The position numbers and the translations under genes are program-made. Shown piece after piece: positions 1 through 6,603 of a stretch of DNA of 18,374 nt. This stretch comes from Sphingobacteriales bacterium. GTDB lineage: Bacteria; Bacteroidota; Bacteroidia; Chitinophagales; Chitinophagaceae. The notes beneath the pieces were generated by a model that saw only the letters and a program-made list of their open reading frames with translations, ran no database searches and had not been told where the DNA came from. Positions within the stretch are counted from its first letter, which is position 1. Every line of letters begins with the position of its first letter. The stretch is from assembly GCA_024640385.1 (NCBI GenBank), contig JAHEFC010000021.1, positions 1-18,374 on the forward strand, given 5' to 3'.

Positions 1-265
1 GGTCGTTGATCACTGTAATCTTCGGTTCAATAAAACCGCCTTCAAACCTTGTCATATTGGTGAATAATGATCTTATTTCCTTCTCCAGGTCGTGAAATCC
101 CATGATCCTGCCATCGTTGATCATCTGGAACTGTGGTGAATCGAAATAGTGACTGATCACTTTGGATGCATCCAGGTCGCGGAAAGCAGATTCGTAGGAA
201 TGAAGAAGCTGCTCCATGGAGTGCTTAAGTTCTTCTTTCTTTTGAACGTTTTCTTGCATTTCCAT
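1..265 (-). CDS. SnoaL/DUF4440-like (NTF2 fold) protein, 5' part only
   Basis: About 88 codons are visible; the gene runs off the left edge. The translation begins MEMQENVQKKEELKHSMEQL and continues with an alpha-helical stretch containing a 'LLHSYESAFRDLDASKVISHYF' type pattern and then 'MINDGRIMGFHDLEKEI'. This helix-then-strand pattern is typical of the N-terminal half of SnoaL/DUF4440 proteins, small cone-shaped NTF2-fold domains of varied and often unknown function. No signal peptide is present, so it is probably cytoplasmic. The start is taken as the first ATG; another in-frame ATG lies two codons later. There is no clear Shine-Dalgarno sequence, as is common in Bacteroidota. The reading frame is certain; the family call is an inference from pattern only. 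Confidence 0.6.
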   Translation of the reverse strand, partial: MEMQENVQKKEELKHSMEQLLHSYESAFRDLDASKVISHYFDSPQFQMINDGRIMGFHDLEKEIRSLFTNMTRFEGGFIEPKITVIND

Positions 266-619
266 AACAAAAAATTTAAAGAGTTAATAAAATCAACGCA
301 TAACTCACCGCGCCGGTATTGGCCAGTATTCATCTTCTTTGACCGGGCATGATATGATATTTTTCCAAGGGGGGATTACAGGTTGTTTCCCAAACACATA
401 CTGGCCATAAGTTAATTCATATAAAAATGATGAGGAATGATATAAATCAGCAAATGATCGGAATATCGGGCTAATTCGTTTTGGCATATTAAAGCTTGTT
501 ATCACATGAATATGTATGCCTGCATTCACCTAAGTTCCGAGACCCTTTTAAATACACACAATGATGTGATTGTTCCCCTTTCATTTCATGCCTAGTTTTG
601 TTGTATAAACAGAAAGGAT
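266..619. other. Gene-free interval between divergent genes
   Basis: I see no convincing gene in these 354 bases. A 74-codon open frame on the minus strand (529-305) has no family resemblance and looks like chance. The interval contains a promoter-like element close to the lipoprotein gene (569-600), a copy of a palindromic motif found again near the downstream kinase and regulator genes (502-519), and a 9-base inverted pair (TGGCCAGTA at 320-328, TACTGGCCA at 399-407). Confidence 0.6.
569..600 (+). promoter_or_regulatory. Bacteroidota-type promoter of the lipoprotein gene
   Basis: ATTG at 569-572 is followed by 20 bases and then TAGTTTTG at 593-600, an exact match to the TAnnTTTG -7 element with the normal -33 spacing. 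The start codon follows about 20 bases later. The -33 element lies inside an 11-mer (ATGTGATTGTT, 564-574) that is also found at the response-regulator promoter. Confidence 0.55.
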
Positions 620-1417
620 ATGAATAAGGCGATAATAATTGTAATGGCAGGATTATTTATTTCGATTACGGCGTGCAAGACCCCTGACCTGGCTTTAAAG
701 GAAGCAGAATGGCAATCCGCGGAAAGGATGGATGTGCAAGGCAGGCAGGGGTGGACGTTCAATGAAAAGATCAGCTTCGGAGACTATCGCACGGTCACCC
801 TAAAGAGATCCTGGACTAAAGGTTCGGGCGCATTTGTGGGATGGACTGTATACAAGCCCGGCTATAATGAGATTGAGAAAATAATTGGAGTGGATTATAG
901 CCGGCGCAAGCAATCTGTACGTTTTGAACTTACTGATGCCAGGCAACAGGAGAGTGCCGTGTTCTGCGTCACCAAGGTGAAGTCGGCGAACTTCGTGATC
1001 GGTAACAATCCAAATTCGGTGGTGAATACAGTGAGTGATGTATTGGAGATAGGAGATGACTGGCAAAACGGTTTCTGGGTAAACATCTTCCTAAAAAATG
1101 ATGACAGGCCATGGGAAATGGTGATCGATAATAACGATGCGCAACGCCAGCGAAAAAATTACACGGGTTTTCTTGCAATGGACCGCAATACCTATTATAC
1201 CATCAAGCCTGTTTATTCACTGCGCAACAAAAATGGCAAGTCAGTGAACACGATAGCCGGTTCCGTTGGATTTGAGTTCAGGAACAAGGATGGAAAACCT
1301 GTGGCAGCGGTTTCATTAATGGACCGGGGGATCGTATACCTGGATAAAGTGTCGGACCAAGAGCGGTTCCTGTTGGCGAACGCCTGTGCCGCCTTGCTAT
1401 TGCAGCAGCAGATCTGA
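620..1417 (+). CDS. Predicted lipoprotein of unknown function
   Basis: This 265-residue protein starts with a short basic end (MNK), a hydrophobic stretch and a lipobox-like ITAC, giving a lipidated Cys19. The following residues (KTPD) lack a typical acidic surface-export signal, so it probably faces the periplasm. The rest is beta-rich with many Trp, Tyr and charged residues, has no cysteine-rich or catalytic motif, and ends in 'FLLANACAALLLQQQI'. I do not recognise a family. AGAAAGGAT directly precedes the ATG and may serve as a ribosome site, though it is close. The promoter upstream shares an 11-base motif with the downstream response-regulator promoter, so co-regulation with the two-component pair is possible but inferred. 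A small hairpin follows the stop. Confidence 0.7.
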   Translation: MNKAIIIVMAGLFISITACKTPDLALKEAEWQSAERMDVQGRQGWTFNEKISFGDYRTVTLKRSWTKGSGAFVGWTVYKPGYNEIEKIIGVDYSRRKQSVRFELTDARQQESAVFCVTKVKSANFVIGNNPNSVVNTVSDVLEIGDDWQNGFWVNIFLKNDDRPWEMVIDNNDAQRQRKNYTGFLAMDRNTYYTIKPVYSLRNKNGKSVNTIAGSVGFEFRNKDGKPVAAVSLMDRGIVYLDKVSDQERFLLANACAALLLQQQI

Positions 1418-1429
1418 GTTTAGTTTTAG

Positions 1430-1447
1430 TTGGTTGGTTGGTTGGTT
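1430..1447. repeat. Tetranucleotide tandem repeat (TTGG)4.5
   Basis: TTGG is repeated four and a half times without interruption, starting 13 bases after the lipoprotein stop codon and about 90 bases before the sensor-kinase start. Such short runs can change length by slippage, but this one lies outside any coding frame. Confidence 0.8.
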
Positions 1448-1450
1448 ACG

Positions 1451-1473
1451 ATGCCTGCCCAAGTGGCGGGCAT
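1451..1473 (+). terminator. Weak terminator-like hairpin after the lipoprotein gene
   Basis: ATGCCTGCC (1451-1459) pairs with GGCGGGCAT (1465-1473) as a 9-bp stem with one G-T pair and a 5-base loop. The sequence after it (TCGTCTTTC) is pyrimidine-rich but lacks a clean T run, so termination may be incomplete. Confidence 0.4.
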
Positions 1474-1482
1474 TCGTCTTTC

Positions 1483-1497
1483 ACATGATTATGTGAT
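1483..1497. promoter_or_regulatory. Palindromic 15-mer, copy 1 (candidate operator)
   Basis: ACATGATTATGTGAT contains the inverted repeat ACAT-gatt-ATGT; here it extends by one base each side to CACAT-gatt-ATGTG. The identical 15-mer recurs at 4583-4597. It sits 38 bases upstream of the kinase start codon. Its role as an operator is an inference. Confidence 0.4.
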
Positions 1498-1534
1498 GCT
1501 TTGTCAGCGCAGGAAATGAGTATTTTGCAGCTGG

Positions 1535-3004
1535 ATGAAGCGCTTTATCATTCTGATCTGCTGTTTGCTGATTGTACACATTGCCTGGCCCCAGGCAGCT
1601 TCGGTTTTCAACCGGATCAGCACCGATGATGCGATGGGGTTGGCATCCAACCAGGTGAACTGCCTTCACCGGGATGCGAGGGGGTTTATATGGGTGGGTA
1701 CTGCTAACGGATTACAACGATTCGACGGATCGAAGTTCATTCGTTTTTTTCATGGCAGTAACTCTGTGCCCATTGATGAAATAAAGAATATTGTAGAAGA
1801 CAAAAAAGGGAGACTCTGGCTGAGTTATACAGGAAGGCGGGAGTTTGGTGTGTTCACTCCATCTGACTATTCATACAGGCGCATACCCCTGAAAGTACAG
1901 GGCGAGATCCCCGTCAGGGCTGAGTTCAACATGTGGGTGGATCGGAGGGGTGATCTATACCTCAATATCTCCAAATTCAAGGTCCTCCGATACAGTGAAA
2001 AAGCAGATGCTTTTATTGAAGACATTCCTTTCAAACTACCGGAAGGCTGGAAACCGGGCCCCAGGTTTTTTGAAGATACCCTGAAAGACCAGTTGTACCT
2101 GGTATCATTCGACAGCGGGATACTGGTGTACGATTACAAAACGAAGGAGACCTATTCGCGCAAATACAATCCCCGGAAGATCGCCATCCTGGAGAATTCA
2201 ACGATCCACAACGTGAATAATCTCTTCATTGACAGCAAAAGACGGTATTGGATCTTTGCCTGGCCTTTTTGGAACGGAGGCAGCCAGGTAAAATTATGCC
2301 TTGACTCAATGGGCAGAAATCTGCCCGACACTGCAGGACTGAACCGTGACAAATTGGGTTACACTGAATATCATGGTATTTATGAAACACGTGACGGCAG
2401 CCTTTGGGTGCACGGTCTGAATATATTATTCTCCTTGCGCCCGGGAAATGATCGTTTCCAGTTTTACAAGAGCGACCACGAGCACAACTATTTTATTCAG
2501 TACAATGATGTACACCAGGTTTTGGAAGACAGGGATGGCAGTGTCTGGCTGGCTACTGATAAAGGGTTGTTTTTTTCCAGCGCAGGAACCAATCGTTATG
2601 TGAGTAATATTCTGATTGATGAAGCCGATGGTAATTCTTTTATAACAGATATAGTTCAGTTGAAGAATGGTGATTTCTGGTTTGCAGACTGGGGACATGG
2701 GATAGTCAGCATGGACAGGAAATTCCGGAAAAAAGAGAACTACGCCTACAGAACCCCGGTACCATCTTCCTGGCCTCTTGCAACCCGGCTGGCTTACAAC
2801 GATGTCTGGGCAATCCACGAAGCGTCCAGGACCGGTCTGATCTGGATAGGAAATAATGGCGGTATACTGAATATCCATGATCCGGTTAAAAAAACATCGA
2901 CCTGGCTTTTACCCGATGCGTTTGGTAACAGGACGATCAGAAACATTACTGAAGATAATAACGGGGCGTTATGGTTTGGGACACAGGGAGGCCGTATAGT
3001 GTGA
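1535..3004 (+). CDS. N-terminal fragment of sensor kinase: secreted propeller domain
   Basis: This 489-codon frame starts MKRFIILICCLLIVH, a signal peptide ending near Gln20. The rest is a chain of two-component propeller (Reg_prop) repeats of the form 'V..i..D..G.lWigT..Gl..fd', for example SNQVNCLHRDARGFIWVGTA (from residue 38), VHQVLEDRDGSVWLATDKGL and IRNITEDNNGALWFGTQGGR. In intact relatives these blades form the periplasmic sensory domain. On its own this product would be a secreted incomplete propeller without any signalling part. The start is the first ATG and is supported by the signal peptide. It ends at the TGA discussed under the whole gene. Confidence 0.7.
   Translation: MKRFIILICCLLIVHIAWPQAASVFNRISTDDAMGLASNQVNCLHRDARGFIWVGTANGLQRFDGSKFIRFFHGSNSVPIDEIKNIVEDKKGRLWLSYTGRREFGVFTPSDYSYRRIPLKVQGEIPVRAEFNMWVDRRGDLYLNISKFKVLRYSEKADAFIEDIPFKLPEGWKPGPRFFEDTLKDQLYLVSFDSGILVYDYKTKETYSRKYNPRKIAILENSTIHNVNNLFIDSKRRYWIFAWPFWNGGSQVKLCLDSMGRNLPDTAGLNRDKLGYTEYHGIYETRDGSLWVHGLNILFSLRPGNDRFQFYKSDHEHNYFIQYNDVHQVLEDRDGSVWLATDKGLFFSSAGTNRYVSNILIDEADGNSFITDIVQLKNGDFWFADWGHGIVSMDRKFRKKENYAYRTPVPSSWPLATRLAYNDVWAIHEASRTGLIWIGNNGGILNIHDPVKKTSTWLLPDAFGNRTIRNITEDNNGALWFGTQGGRIV
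3002..3004 (+). other. In-frame TGA interrupting the kinase
   Basis: GTG-TGA-TAC-GAC. The frame remains open for 520 further codons downstream and the propeller motif continues across it. Other genes here use TGA as their normal stop (1415, 4586, 8264, 15320), so a changed genetic code is not supported. Confidence 0.85.
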
Positions 3005-3025
3005 TACGACAGTGGACAGTTCAGG

Positions 3026-4588
3026 GTGATGCAGGACCTTTCTGCCATCATCGGAAAGGTCTTCATCGACCGGCAGAATATGGTTTGGGTCTCTGCATTT
3101 GAAAAAGGACTTTATGCAATCGACAGGGAGACGGGAAAGATACTTCAGCATTATCACAGCGGAGATAAGAACAATCCAACCTTCGGGAATAACGCTGAAG
3201 ACATAGAGCAATTGAACGACAGTGTGATCGTTTATGGTGCCGGTGCATTGAATTTTATCAATAAATACACCGGTAAGGTGAGTATTTACAGTTTCCGCGA
3301 CGGCCTTCCTTCAAATACCATACAGAGGCTGCGCATGGATAAGCAGGGCTATCTATGGATCATGACTACGAGTGGGCTTTGCCGCTATAACCCGATGAAT
3401 AACCGGATCACTCCTTATGGCAGGAAAGACGGTATCATTTTTTCAGACCTCACCCGGTCCTGCGATTATGTATCTGACGATGGGTATGTCATTTTCGGCG
3501 GGGAGAATGCCCTGATGTTTTTCGATCCGCGAAGCCTGCAGCCGGATAACAAGGTTCAGAATGTGATGATCACCGATATCAAGCTCAACAACAGTTTTTT
3601 ACCGATTGATTCTATTCAAAAAGGCCCCAAGGCACATTTTACATACACCCAGAATTCACTGAGTTTTTACTTTTCATCACTCAGCTACCTGATGAATGAC
3701 AAACTCACTTATTATTATAAGCTGGAAGGGGCAGACAAAGACTGGATCAAGGCTGAGCGAAATGATTTTGTAAGTTATTCCCAGTTGCCGCCGGGCCAGT
3801 ATGAATTCAAAGTATACAGTGAAAATTCCGAAGGTATCAGGTCAGGGTTGGTCACCTCATTTCCTTTTCATATCACCCCACCGTTTTATAAAACAGCCTG
3901 GTTCATTATGTTACTGATCGCTTTCGTGGGCTCGTTGATCTACCTGATACACCGGCTGAGGGTGAACAGGCTGATCGCCGTTCAGAAGCTGAGGCTCAGG
4001 GTGGCCAGGGATCTTCACGATGATATGGGAAGTACGCTGAGTACGATCAATATCCTCAGTTCAATGGCCAAGAGCAAGATCAATACCGATACCCCTAAAG
4101 CCACAGAATTCATTACCAAGATCAGTGACAACTCGCAGCGCATGATGGAAGCGATGGATGATATAGTGTGGAGTATTAAACCCAGTAACGACTCCATGGA
4201 GAAGATCACATCAAGGATGCGTGAGTTTGCCACTAATGTACTTGAAGCCAAGGATATTGACATAGATTTCAAGGTGGCTCCCAAGGTGAATGACATCCGG
4301 CTGAACATGGAGGCGAGGAGGGATTTCTTCCTGATTTTCAAGGAGGCGATCAACAACGCGGCAAAATACTCCCGGGCTTCAGTGGTCCATGTATTTGTAA
4401 CTTCTCACCAGAAAAAGCTCTTGCTTCTTGTACACGACGATGGTATTGGATTTGAAGCCGATGAGAACAGCCGGGGTAACGGTATGGGAAACATGCAGAA
4501 GAGGGCCGATGCCATGAATGGCAGGCTAATGGTCAAATCTACTCCGGGGAAGGGCACCAAGATCACGCTGACGGTGCCATTAACATGA
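3026..4588 (+). CDS. C-terminal fragment of sensor kinase: last blades, Y_Y_Y, TM, HisKA_3, HATPase
   Basis: 520 codons from an ATG 22 bases after the TGA. Visible in order: the last propeller blades (IIGKVFIDRQNMVWVSAFEK, IQRLRMDKQGYLWIMTTSGL), a Y_Y_Y domain (LTYYYKLEGADKDWIKAERN ... LPPGQYEFKVYSEN), a membrane helix (AWFIMLLIAFVGSLIYLIH), a HisKA_3 dimerisation/phospho-acceptor helix (RDLHDDMGSTLSTI) and a HATPase_c domain with N box (EAINNAAKYS), G1 (DDGIGF) and G2 (GNGMGNMQKRA). The kinase core has every residue needed for activity. If made separately by re-initiation, this product would lack a signal peptide and its propeller part would probably stay in the cytoplasm, so sensing would be lost. 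The ATG is an internal methionine, not a natural gene start. Confidence 0.65.
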   Translation: MMQDLSAIIGKVFIDRQNMVWVSAFEKGLYAIDRETGKILQHYHSGDKNNPTFGNNAEDIEQLNDSVIVYGAGALNFINKYTGKVSIYSFRDGLPSNTIQRLRMDKQGYLWIMTTSGLCRYNPMNNRITPYGRKDGIIFSDLTRSCDYVSDDGYVIFGGENALMFFDPRSLQPDNKVQNVMITDIKLNNSFLPIDSIQKGPKAHFTYTQNSLSFYFSSLSYLMNDKLTYYYKLEGADKDWIKAERNDFVSYSQLPPGQYEFKVYSENSEGIRSGLVTSFPFHITPPFYKTAWFIMLLIAFVGSLIYLIHRLRVNRLIAVQKLRLRVARDLHDDMGSTLSTINILSSMAKSKINTDTPKATEFITKISDNSQRMMEAMDDIVWSIKPSNDSMEKITSRMREFATNVLEAKDIDIDFKVAPKVNDIRLNMEARRDFFLIFKEAINNAAKYSRASVVHVFVTSHQKKLLLLVHDDGIGFEADENSRGNGMGNMQKRADAMNGRLMVKSTPGKGTKITLTVPLT

Positions 4589-4597
4589 TTATGTGAT
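4583..4597. promoter_or_regulatory. Palindromic 15-mer, copy 2 (candidate operator)
   Basis: ACATGATTATGTGAT, identical to 1483-1497. It overlaps the kinase stop codon (4586-4588) and reaches into the -33 element proposed for the response-regulator promoter, a position where a bound protein would interfere with RNA polymerase. Confidence 0.4.
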
Positions 4598-4627
4598 TGT
4601 TAAAGGGATTTTAAAATATTAGCTTTA
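4596..4627 (+). promoter_or_regulatory. Candidate promoter of the response-regulator gene
   Basis: ATTG at 4596-4599, a 20-base spacer, then TAGCTTTA at 4620-4627, one mismatch from TAnnTTTG. The start codon follows 17 bases later. It lies in a very AT-rich 56-base gap between kinase and regulator. Confidence 0.4.
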
Positions 4628-4644
4628 ATATAAATTATAATTCT

Positions 4645-5277
4645 ATGATCAAGGTGATGTTGTATGAAGACAATCCGCAACTCCGTGAAGGACTGACGAT
4701 GCTGATCGATGGGAGTGACGGATACTGCGTGGTGGCCGCATTTTCCAACTGCAATACAGTGGAGGATGATTTAGCGGCATACGAACCTGATGTCATTTTA
4801 ATGGATATAGATATGCCGGGAACCAATGGCATCGAAGGCCTGAAGCGCATACGGAGAAGTCAGAGTGATGTCAAGGTATTGATGCTGACAGTCTTTGACG
4901 ATAACAACAATGTTTTTGAAGCTATCAAGAACGGTGCAAACGGGTATATTTTAAAGAAAACACCGCCGGCGAAGCTTTTGGAACATATCAGCGAAGCTTC
5001 CACGGGTGGGGCCCCAATGACTTCAGCCATTGCCACCCAGGTGCTCAAGATGTTTTCTGTAATGAACAGGACGGACGGGGAAGATTATAATCTTTCTGAA
5101 CGTGAAAAAGAAGTATTGCAGTACCTGGTCAAGGGTTACAGTTATAAGATGATAGCTTCCGAAATGTATATTGCCATTGACACGGTGCGTTCGCATATCA
5201 AAAAGATCTATGAAAAACTTCATGTGAACAGCAAGTCAGAAGCAGTGGCAAAGGCATTTAAAGACAGGCTGGTCTAG
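4645..5277 (+). CDS. NarL/LuxR-family response regulator
   Basis: This 210-residue protein has a receiver domain (1-120) and a C-terminal GerE/LuxR helix-turn-helix. In the receiver, Glu8-Asp9 form the acidic pocket, Asp54 in DVILMDIDMPG is the phosphorylation site, the switch Thr is in MLTVFDD, and the conserved Lys is in NGYILKKTPP. The DNA-binding end reads LSEREKEVLQYLVKGYSYKM followed by IDTVRSHIKKIYEKLHV, the usual recognition helix. Length and layout are normal for the family. It follows the HisKA_3 kinase by 56 bases on the same strand, the standard partner arrangement, so it is very probably the cognate regulator. Its own gene start has a promoter-like element and a palindrome, suggesting feedback control. 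The target genes are unknown; the upstream lipoprotein is one guess. Confidence 0.93.
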   Translation: MIKVMLYEDNPQLREGLTMLIDGSDGYCVVAAFSNCNTVEDDLAAYEPDVILMDIDMPGTNGIEGLKRIRRSQSDVKVLMLTVFDDNNNVFEAIKNGANGYILKKTPPAKLLEHISEASTGGAPMTSAIATQVLKMFSVMNRTDGEDYNLSEREKEVLQYLVKGYSYKMIASEMYIAIDTVRSHIKKIYEKLHVNSKSEAVAKAFKDRLV

Positions 5278-5280
5278 AAT

Positions 5281-5317
5281 GGGGGGAATGTGATCAATGT
5301 CGGGAATGTGAGAATGA
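5281..5317. repeat. Dispersed AATGTG-type repeat, copy A
   Basis: This short intergenic stretch between the convergent regulator and plsX genes reads as AATGTGATCAATGT (5287-5300), then GGGAATGTGAGAATGAAT. The first 14-mer occurs, reverse-complemented, at 10498-10511 in copy B. The last part resembles the CATTC/CACATTCCC elements in copy C. Confidence 0.55.
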
Positions 5318-5331
5318 ATAAACGTTGCGGC

Positions 5332-6288
5332 CTACTCAGCTTCACTATTCTGTATAAAACTTTCTTTGATCTTTTCCAACAGACCTGTGGAGATCATTTT
5401 TTCGGCCATGAGGATCATGTTGGAAAAGGCAGGCCCTTCTGAAATACCATGACCAATGATCACGGGCTTTGCAACACCCAGAACGGGAACCCCACCGTAT
5501 TGTTCAAAATGGAACTTGTCGAAGTATTCGTCTTTTATATTGCGGCGCTGCGTAATATCATATATACTTTCTGACAGCTTGAGTATCACATTGCCTGTGA
5601 ATCCTTCACAAACGATCACATCAGATTTGTCAAGGAAGATATCACGGCCTTCAACGTTTCCTACAAAATTGATGTCTTCACAGTTTTTCAGCAGGGGATA
5701 AGCAGCCTGGGTTAGTATATTTCCTTTGCCCTCTTCCTCACCCAGATTAAGCAACGCAACGCGGGGAGTGTCTACATTCCATACATATTTGACAAACAGG
5801 GAGCCAAGTATGCCGAATTGCAAAAGATTTTCAGGCTTGCAGTCTGCATTGATGCCAACATCCACCAGCCACCCCATCTTCCCGTTTTCACGGGGCATAT
5901 AGGCGCCAATTGTAGGTCTTTGCACGCCTTCAATGGCTTTGATGATGAAAAGCGATCCTACCATCATGGCGCCCGTGTTTCCGGCGCTGATGAAAGCATC
6001 AGTTTTGCCTGTAGCCAGTAAGTGGAATCCTATGGCGATGGACGACTGGGGTTTTTCTTTCAGAGCTTTGGTGGGGTGTTCGTGCATATCGATCACCTGG
6101 CTGGCGTGTACGATGGTATAGGAAGATGGATCGATTTGATGCAGGTCGGCCAGTTCTTTCAGTGTATCCTGATCCCCGATCATTACGATATGGGCTGGCT
6201 TTGCATTTTCGGAAAGATAAATGCTTACTCCTTTTATGGCTTCTAGAGGGGCAAAATCGCCTCCCATCATGTCTAAACCTATCTTCAT
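5332..6288 (-). CDS. plsX: Phosphate acyltransferase PlsX
   Basis: PlsX makes acyl-phosphate from acyl-ACP, the first step feeding PlsY/PlsC in phospholipid synthesis; it is a soluble protein that associates with the membrane. The 318-residue length is in the normal family range. The N-terminus MKIGLDMMGGDFAPLEAIKG is the family signature, and DAFISAGNTGAMM, RPTIGAYMPR, ALLNLGEEEGKG and VCEGFTGNVILKL are the expected conserved blocks, followed by the C-terminal GIAKPVIIGHG-like segment (here GVAKPVIIGHGISEGPAFSN). The start is the first ATG and matches the family's N-terminus. It lies downstream of DUF177 and rpmF on the same strand, the usual bacterial arrangement, although the gap to rpmF is 116 bases and contains a long inverted repeat that could affect expression. 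Confidence 0.97.
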   Translation of the reverse strand: MKIGLDMMGGDFAPLEAIKGVSIYLSENAKPAHIVMIGDQDTLKELADLHQIDPSSYTIVHASQVIDMHEHPTKALKEKPQSSIAIGFHLLATGKTDAFISAGNTGAMMVGSLFIIKAIEGVQRPTIGAYMPRENGKMGWLVDVGINADCKPENLLQFGILGSLFVKYVWNVDTPRVALLNLGEEEGKGNILTQAAYPLLKNCEDINFVGNVEGRDIFLDKSDVIVCEGFTGNVILKLSESIYDITQRRNIKDEYFDKFHFEQYGGVPVLGVAKPVIIGHGISEGPAFSNMILMAEKMISTGLLEKIKESFIQNSEAE

Positions 6289-6309
6289 GAGGATAAAGTT
6301 GAGCTAAAG

Positions 6310-6390
6310 AATTAAAAAATAAAAAGTAAAAATTAAAAAATCATTCCCTTAAGGAACAATTTTTAATTTTTACTTTTTAATTATTAATTA
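6310..6390. repeat. Long AT-rich inverted repeat between rpmF and plsX
   Basis: Bases 6310-6347 pair with 6353-6390 around a 5-base centre, giving a 38-bp stem with four mismatches. Positions 6320-6341 and 6359-6380 form an uninterrupted 22-bp perfect stem. The tip is CCTTAAGG-centred and the arms are A-rich and T-rich. The T-rich arm on either strand could act as a bidirectional terminator, or the unit could be a small mobile repeat. Confidence 0.85.
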
Positions 6391-6404
6391 TTTCCAAGCT
6401 ATGC

Positions 6405-6593
6405 TTAGATAGGAGACTTCTCAGCTACCAGCTTTCCTTTGTAGAACAGCTTTCCTTCACTTTCATGCGCACGGTGACGTACATGAAGCTCTCCGGTTGT
6501 GCTATCCTTGCTGAGTGTTACTTTTTCAGCTTTGTAGTGAGTCCTTCTTTTAGCACTGCGTTGCTGGGAGTGCCTTCTTTTGGGATTTGGCAT
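6405..6593 (-). CDS. rpmF: 50S ribosomal protein L32
   Basis: This 62-residue basic protein starts MPNPKRRHSQQRSAKRRTHY, the unmistakable L32 N-terminus, and continues with the strand-rich C-terminal part (GELHVRHRAHESEGKLFYKG). It is a component of the large ribosomal subunit. Zinc-binding cysteines found in some L32 versions are absent, so this is the zinc-independent form. It lies 10 bases downstream of the DUF177 gene, in the standard yceD-rpmF pair, and is probably co-transcribed with it. Confidence 0.98.
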   Translation of the reverse strand: MPNPKRRHSQQRSAKRRTHYKAEKVTLSKDSTTGELHVRHRAHESEGKLFYKGKLVAEKSPI

Positions 6594-6603
6594 ATTTGTA
6601 AGT

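Larger units (their letters stand above)
1535..4588 (+). pseudogene. Propeller-type sensor histidine kinase interrupted by one in-frame TGA
   Basis: The two open frames 1535-3004 and 3026-4588 lie in the same reading frame, separated only by TGA at 3002-3004. Read through, they give a single protein of about 1017 residues with a classic layout: signal peptide (1-20), many two-component propeller repeats (about 30-650), a Y_Y_Y domain (about 705-780), one membrane helix (about 790-810), HisKA_3 with phospho-acceptor His at codon 828 (ARDLHDDMGS), and a C-terminal HATPase. The TGA falls inside a propeller motif (FGTQGGRIV-stop-YDSGQF), where the family usually has Arg or another residue before YD; TGG to TGA or CGA to TGA would explain it. 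No other lesion is visible on either side, so the change is recent, a sequencing error, or recoded. The cognate regulator lies directly downstream. Confidence 0.75.

Noticed and set aside
305..529. 74-codon open frame on the minus strand in the left gene-free interval
   Set aside because: No family resemblance, no start-site signals, mixed composition; it lies across palindromic and promoter-like sequence and is best explained as chance.
1504..1534. Promoter directly before the kinase (TTTG at 1500 and TATTTTG at 1521)
   Set aside because: The spacer is too short (17), the -7 element lacks one base, and transcription would begin almost at the start codon.
3002..3004. Alternative genetic code with TGA read as an amino acid
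   Set aside because: Several intact genes in the window end at TGA at the expected family length, so TGA is a normal stop here.
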